Positions 32,442 through 33,112 of a stretch of DNA of 33,112 bases are shown one piece after another. The notes under the pieces are model-generated. The model had not been told where the DNA came from. It ran no database searches and saw nothing but the letters and a program-made list of their open reading frames with translations. Source of the stretch: Hydrotalea flava (GTDB taxonomy: Bacteria > Bacteroidota > Bacteroidia > Chitinophagales > Chitinophagaceae); the NCBI RefSeq assembly GCF_001623405.1, contig NZ_LUHG01000059.1, positions 1-33,112 on the forward strand, read 5' to 3'. The translations under genes were made by a program, and so were the position numbers. Every line of letters begins with the position of its first letter. Position 1 is the stretch's first letter.

Positions 32442-33112
32442 TTATTTCAATCCCAATACCGAACGGTTAAAATCTTCTGAAGCAGCAGTGCCCGCAAAAT
32501 CATCAAACGCTTTTTCGGTAACCGGAATAATATGGTTCTGGATAAATGGAGCGCCTTCTTTCGCACCCTGCTCGGCACTTTTAATGCAACATTCCCATTC
32601 CAATACCGCCCATCCTTTATAATCGTAGGTAGCTAATTTGCTGAAAATAGCTTTGAAATTTACCTGCCCATCGCCCAGCGAGCGGAACCTGCCGGCACGG
32701 TTTACCCAATTCTGAAAGCCGCCATAAACCCCTTGTTTACCGGTTGGGTTAAATTCTGCATCTTTTACATGAAAAGCACGGATGCGTTCATGGTAATAAT
32801 CAATATAGGTTAAATAATCTAAGCATTGCAGTAACAAATGAGATGGGTCGTATAACAAACAGGCTCTTCGGTGTTGCTCCACTGCATCCAAAAACATTTC
32901 ATAACTAACTCCATCATGCAAATCTTCGCCAGGGTGTATTTCATAACAAACATCTACATCACATTCATCAAAATAACGCAAAATAGGCAACCAACGGTTA
33001 GCTAGTTCTGTAAAGGCAGTTTCTACCAATCCGGCAGGCCGTTGTGGCCAGGGATACATCATGGGCCAAGCCAATGCACCACTAAAAGTAGCATGGGCAC
33101 TCAATCCTAAAT
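32442..33112 (-). CDS. Sugar phosphate isomerase/epimerase, TIM barrel (5' partial)
   Basis: The frame is open through the right edge of the window, so the N-terminus is missing. The remaining about 223 residues have the AP_endonuc_2-type xylose-isomerase-like barrel: FSGALAWPMMYPWPQRP, the metal-ligand segment VCYEIHPGEDLHDG, LLYDPSHLLLQ, AFHVKDAEFN and the last conserved VLEWECC. These proteins are regular members of 3-keto-sugar or inositol-type catabolic loci. The cytochrome gene follows 32 bases after the stop. The TTG at 33104 is not a start: sequence upstream (L-G-L) still matches the family. Confidence 0.9.
   Translation of the reverse strand, partial: LGLSAHATFSGALAWPMMYPWPQRPAGLVETAFTELANRWLPILRYFDECDVDVCYEIHPGEDLHDGVSYEMFLDAVEQHRRACLLYDPSHLLLQCLDYLTYIDYYHERIRAFHVKDAEFNPTGKQGVYGGFQNWVNRAGRFRSLGDGQVNFKAIFSKLATYDYKGWAVLEWECCIKSAEQGAKEGAPFIQNHIIPVTEKAFDDFAGTAASEDFNRSVLGLK

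Noticed and set aside
1-33112. CRISPR array, rRNA, tRNA or phage genes
   Set aside because: None of the regular repeat-spacer patterns, tRNA-like folds or phage structural genes was seen on reading both strands.

Overview
The window comes from a member of the Bacteroidota, most likely a Chitinophagaceae-type bacterium (family is inferred). Support: type IX secretion genes (porU, porV, gldJ), two proteins with C-terminal T9SS sorting domains, a SUMF1-fold gliding lipoprotein, low G+C and very weak Shine-Dalgarno sequences.

Left block (1-13219) is ordinary chromosome. A secreted multidomain nuclease (5' end outside the window) is followed by a bidirectional terminator. porU, porV and ispF run on the minus strand, and gldJ diverges from porU. 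After a hairpin terminator come murF, a Crp/Fnr regulator, a small rhodanese and a DUF983 membrane protein on the plus strand.

First scar (about 13440-14341): no intact gene. It holds a 5' fragment of an IS4-type (DUF4372) transposase joined head-on to a 5' fragment of an IS481-type transposase, plus a sequence resembling another IS end.

Central block (14342-29052) is a nearly self-contained assimilatory nitrate/nitrite reduction island. On the minus strand are an FNR-like regulator with an N-terminal four-cysteine motif and the siroheme methyltransferase. Divergently, on plus, run nirB, nirD, an outer-membrane beta-barrel, a NarK/NasA nitrate transporter, a nitrate reductase fused to a NirB-like FAD/[2Fe-2S] reductase module, a nitrate-reductase-associated protein (Nitr_red_assoc) and a 497-residue protein with two degenerate nitrite/sulfite-reductase-like half domains plus a C-terminal rubredoxin. 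A convergent minus operon encodes the siroheme dehydrogenase/ferrochelatase, a SelW-like CxxC protein and MobA. Logic: nitrate crosses the outer membrane (barrel) and inner membrane (NarK); Mo-bisMGD nitrate reductase (MobA) makes nitrite; siroheme NirBD (siroheme from SUMT plus the CysG-N-like enzyme) makes ammonium. The rubredoxin fusion is the least understood member and the best candidate for a new component.

Second scar (about 29241-30531): an IS5-type transposase with two in-frame stops and a frameshift, then a secreted outer-membrane-type protein broken by a one-base slip in an A tract. IS debris on both sides and a visibly more A+T-rich composition suggest the nitrate block was inserted or rearranged as a unit.

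Right block (30606-33112): tadA, then a minus-strand group of sugar isomerase/epimerase (partial), lipoprotein cytochrome c and DUF1080 3-keto-glycoside hydrolase, i.e. the edge of a 3-keto-sugar catabolic locus, ending at a terminator. No tRNA, rRNA or CRISPR array was seen.
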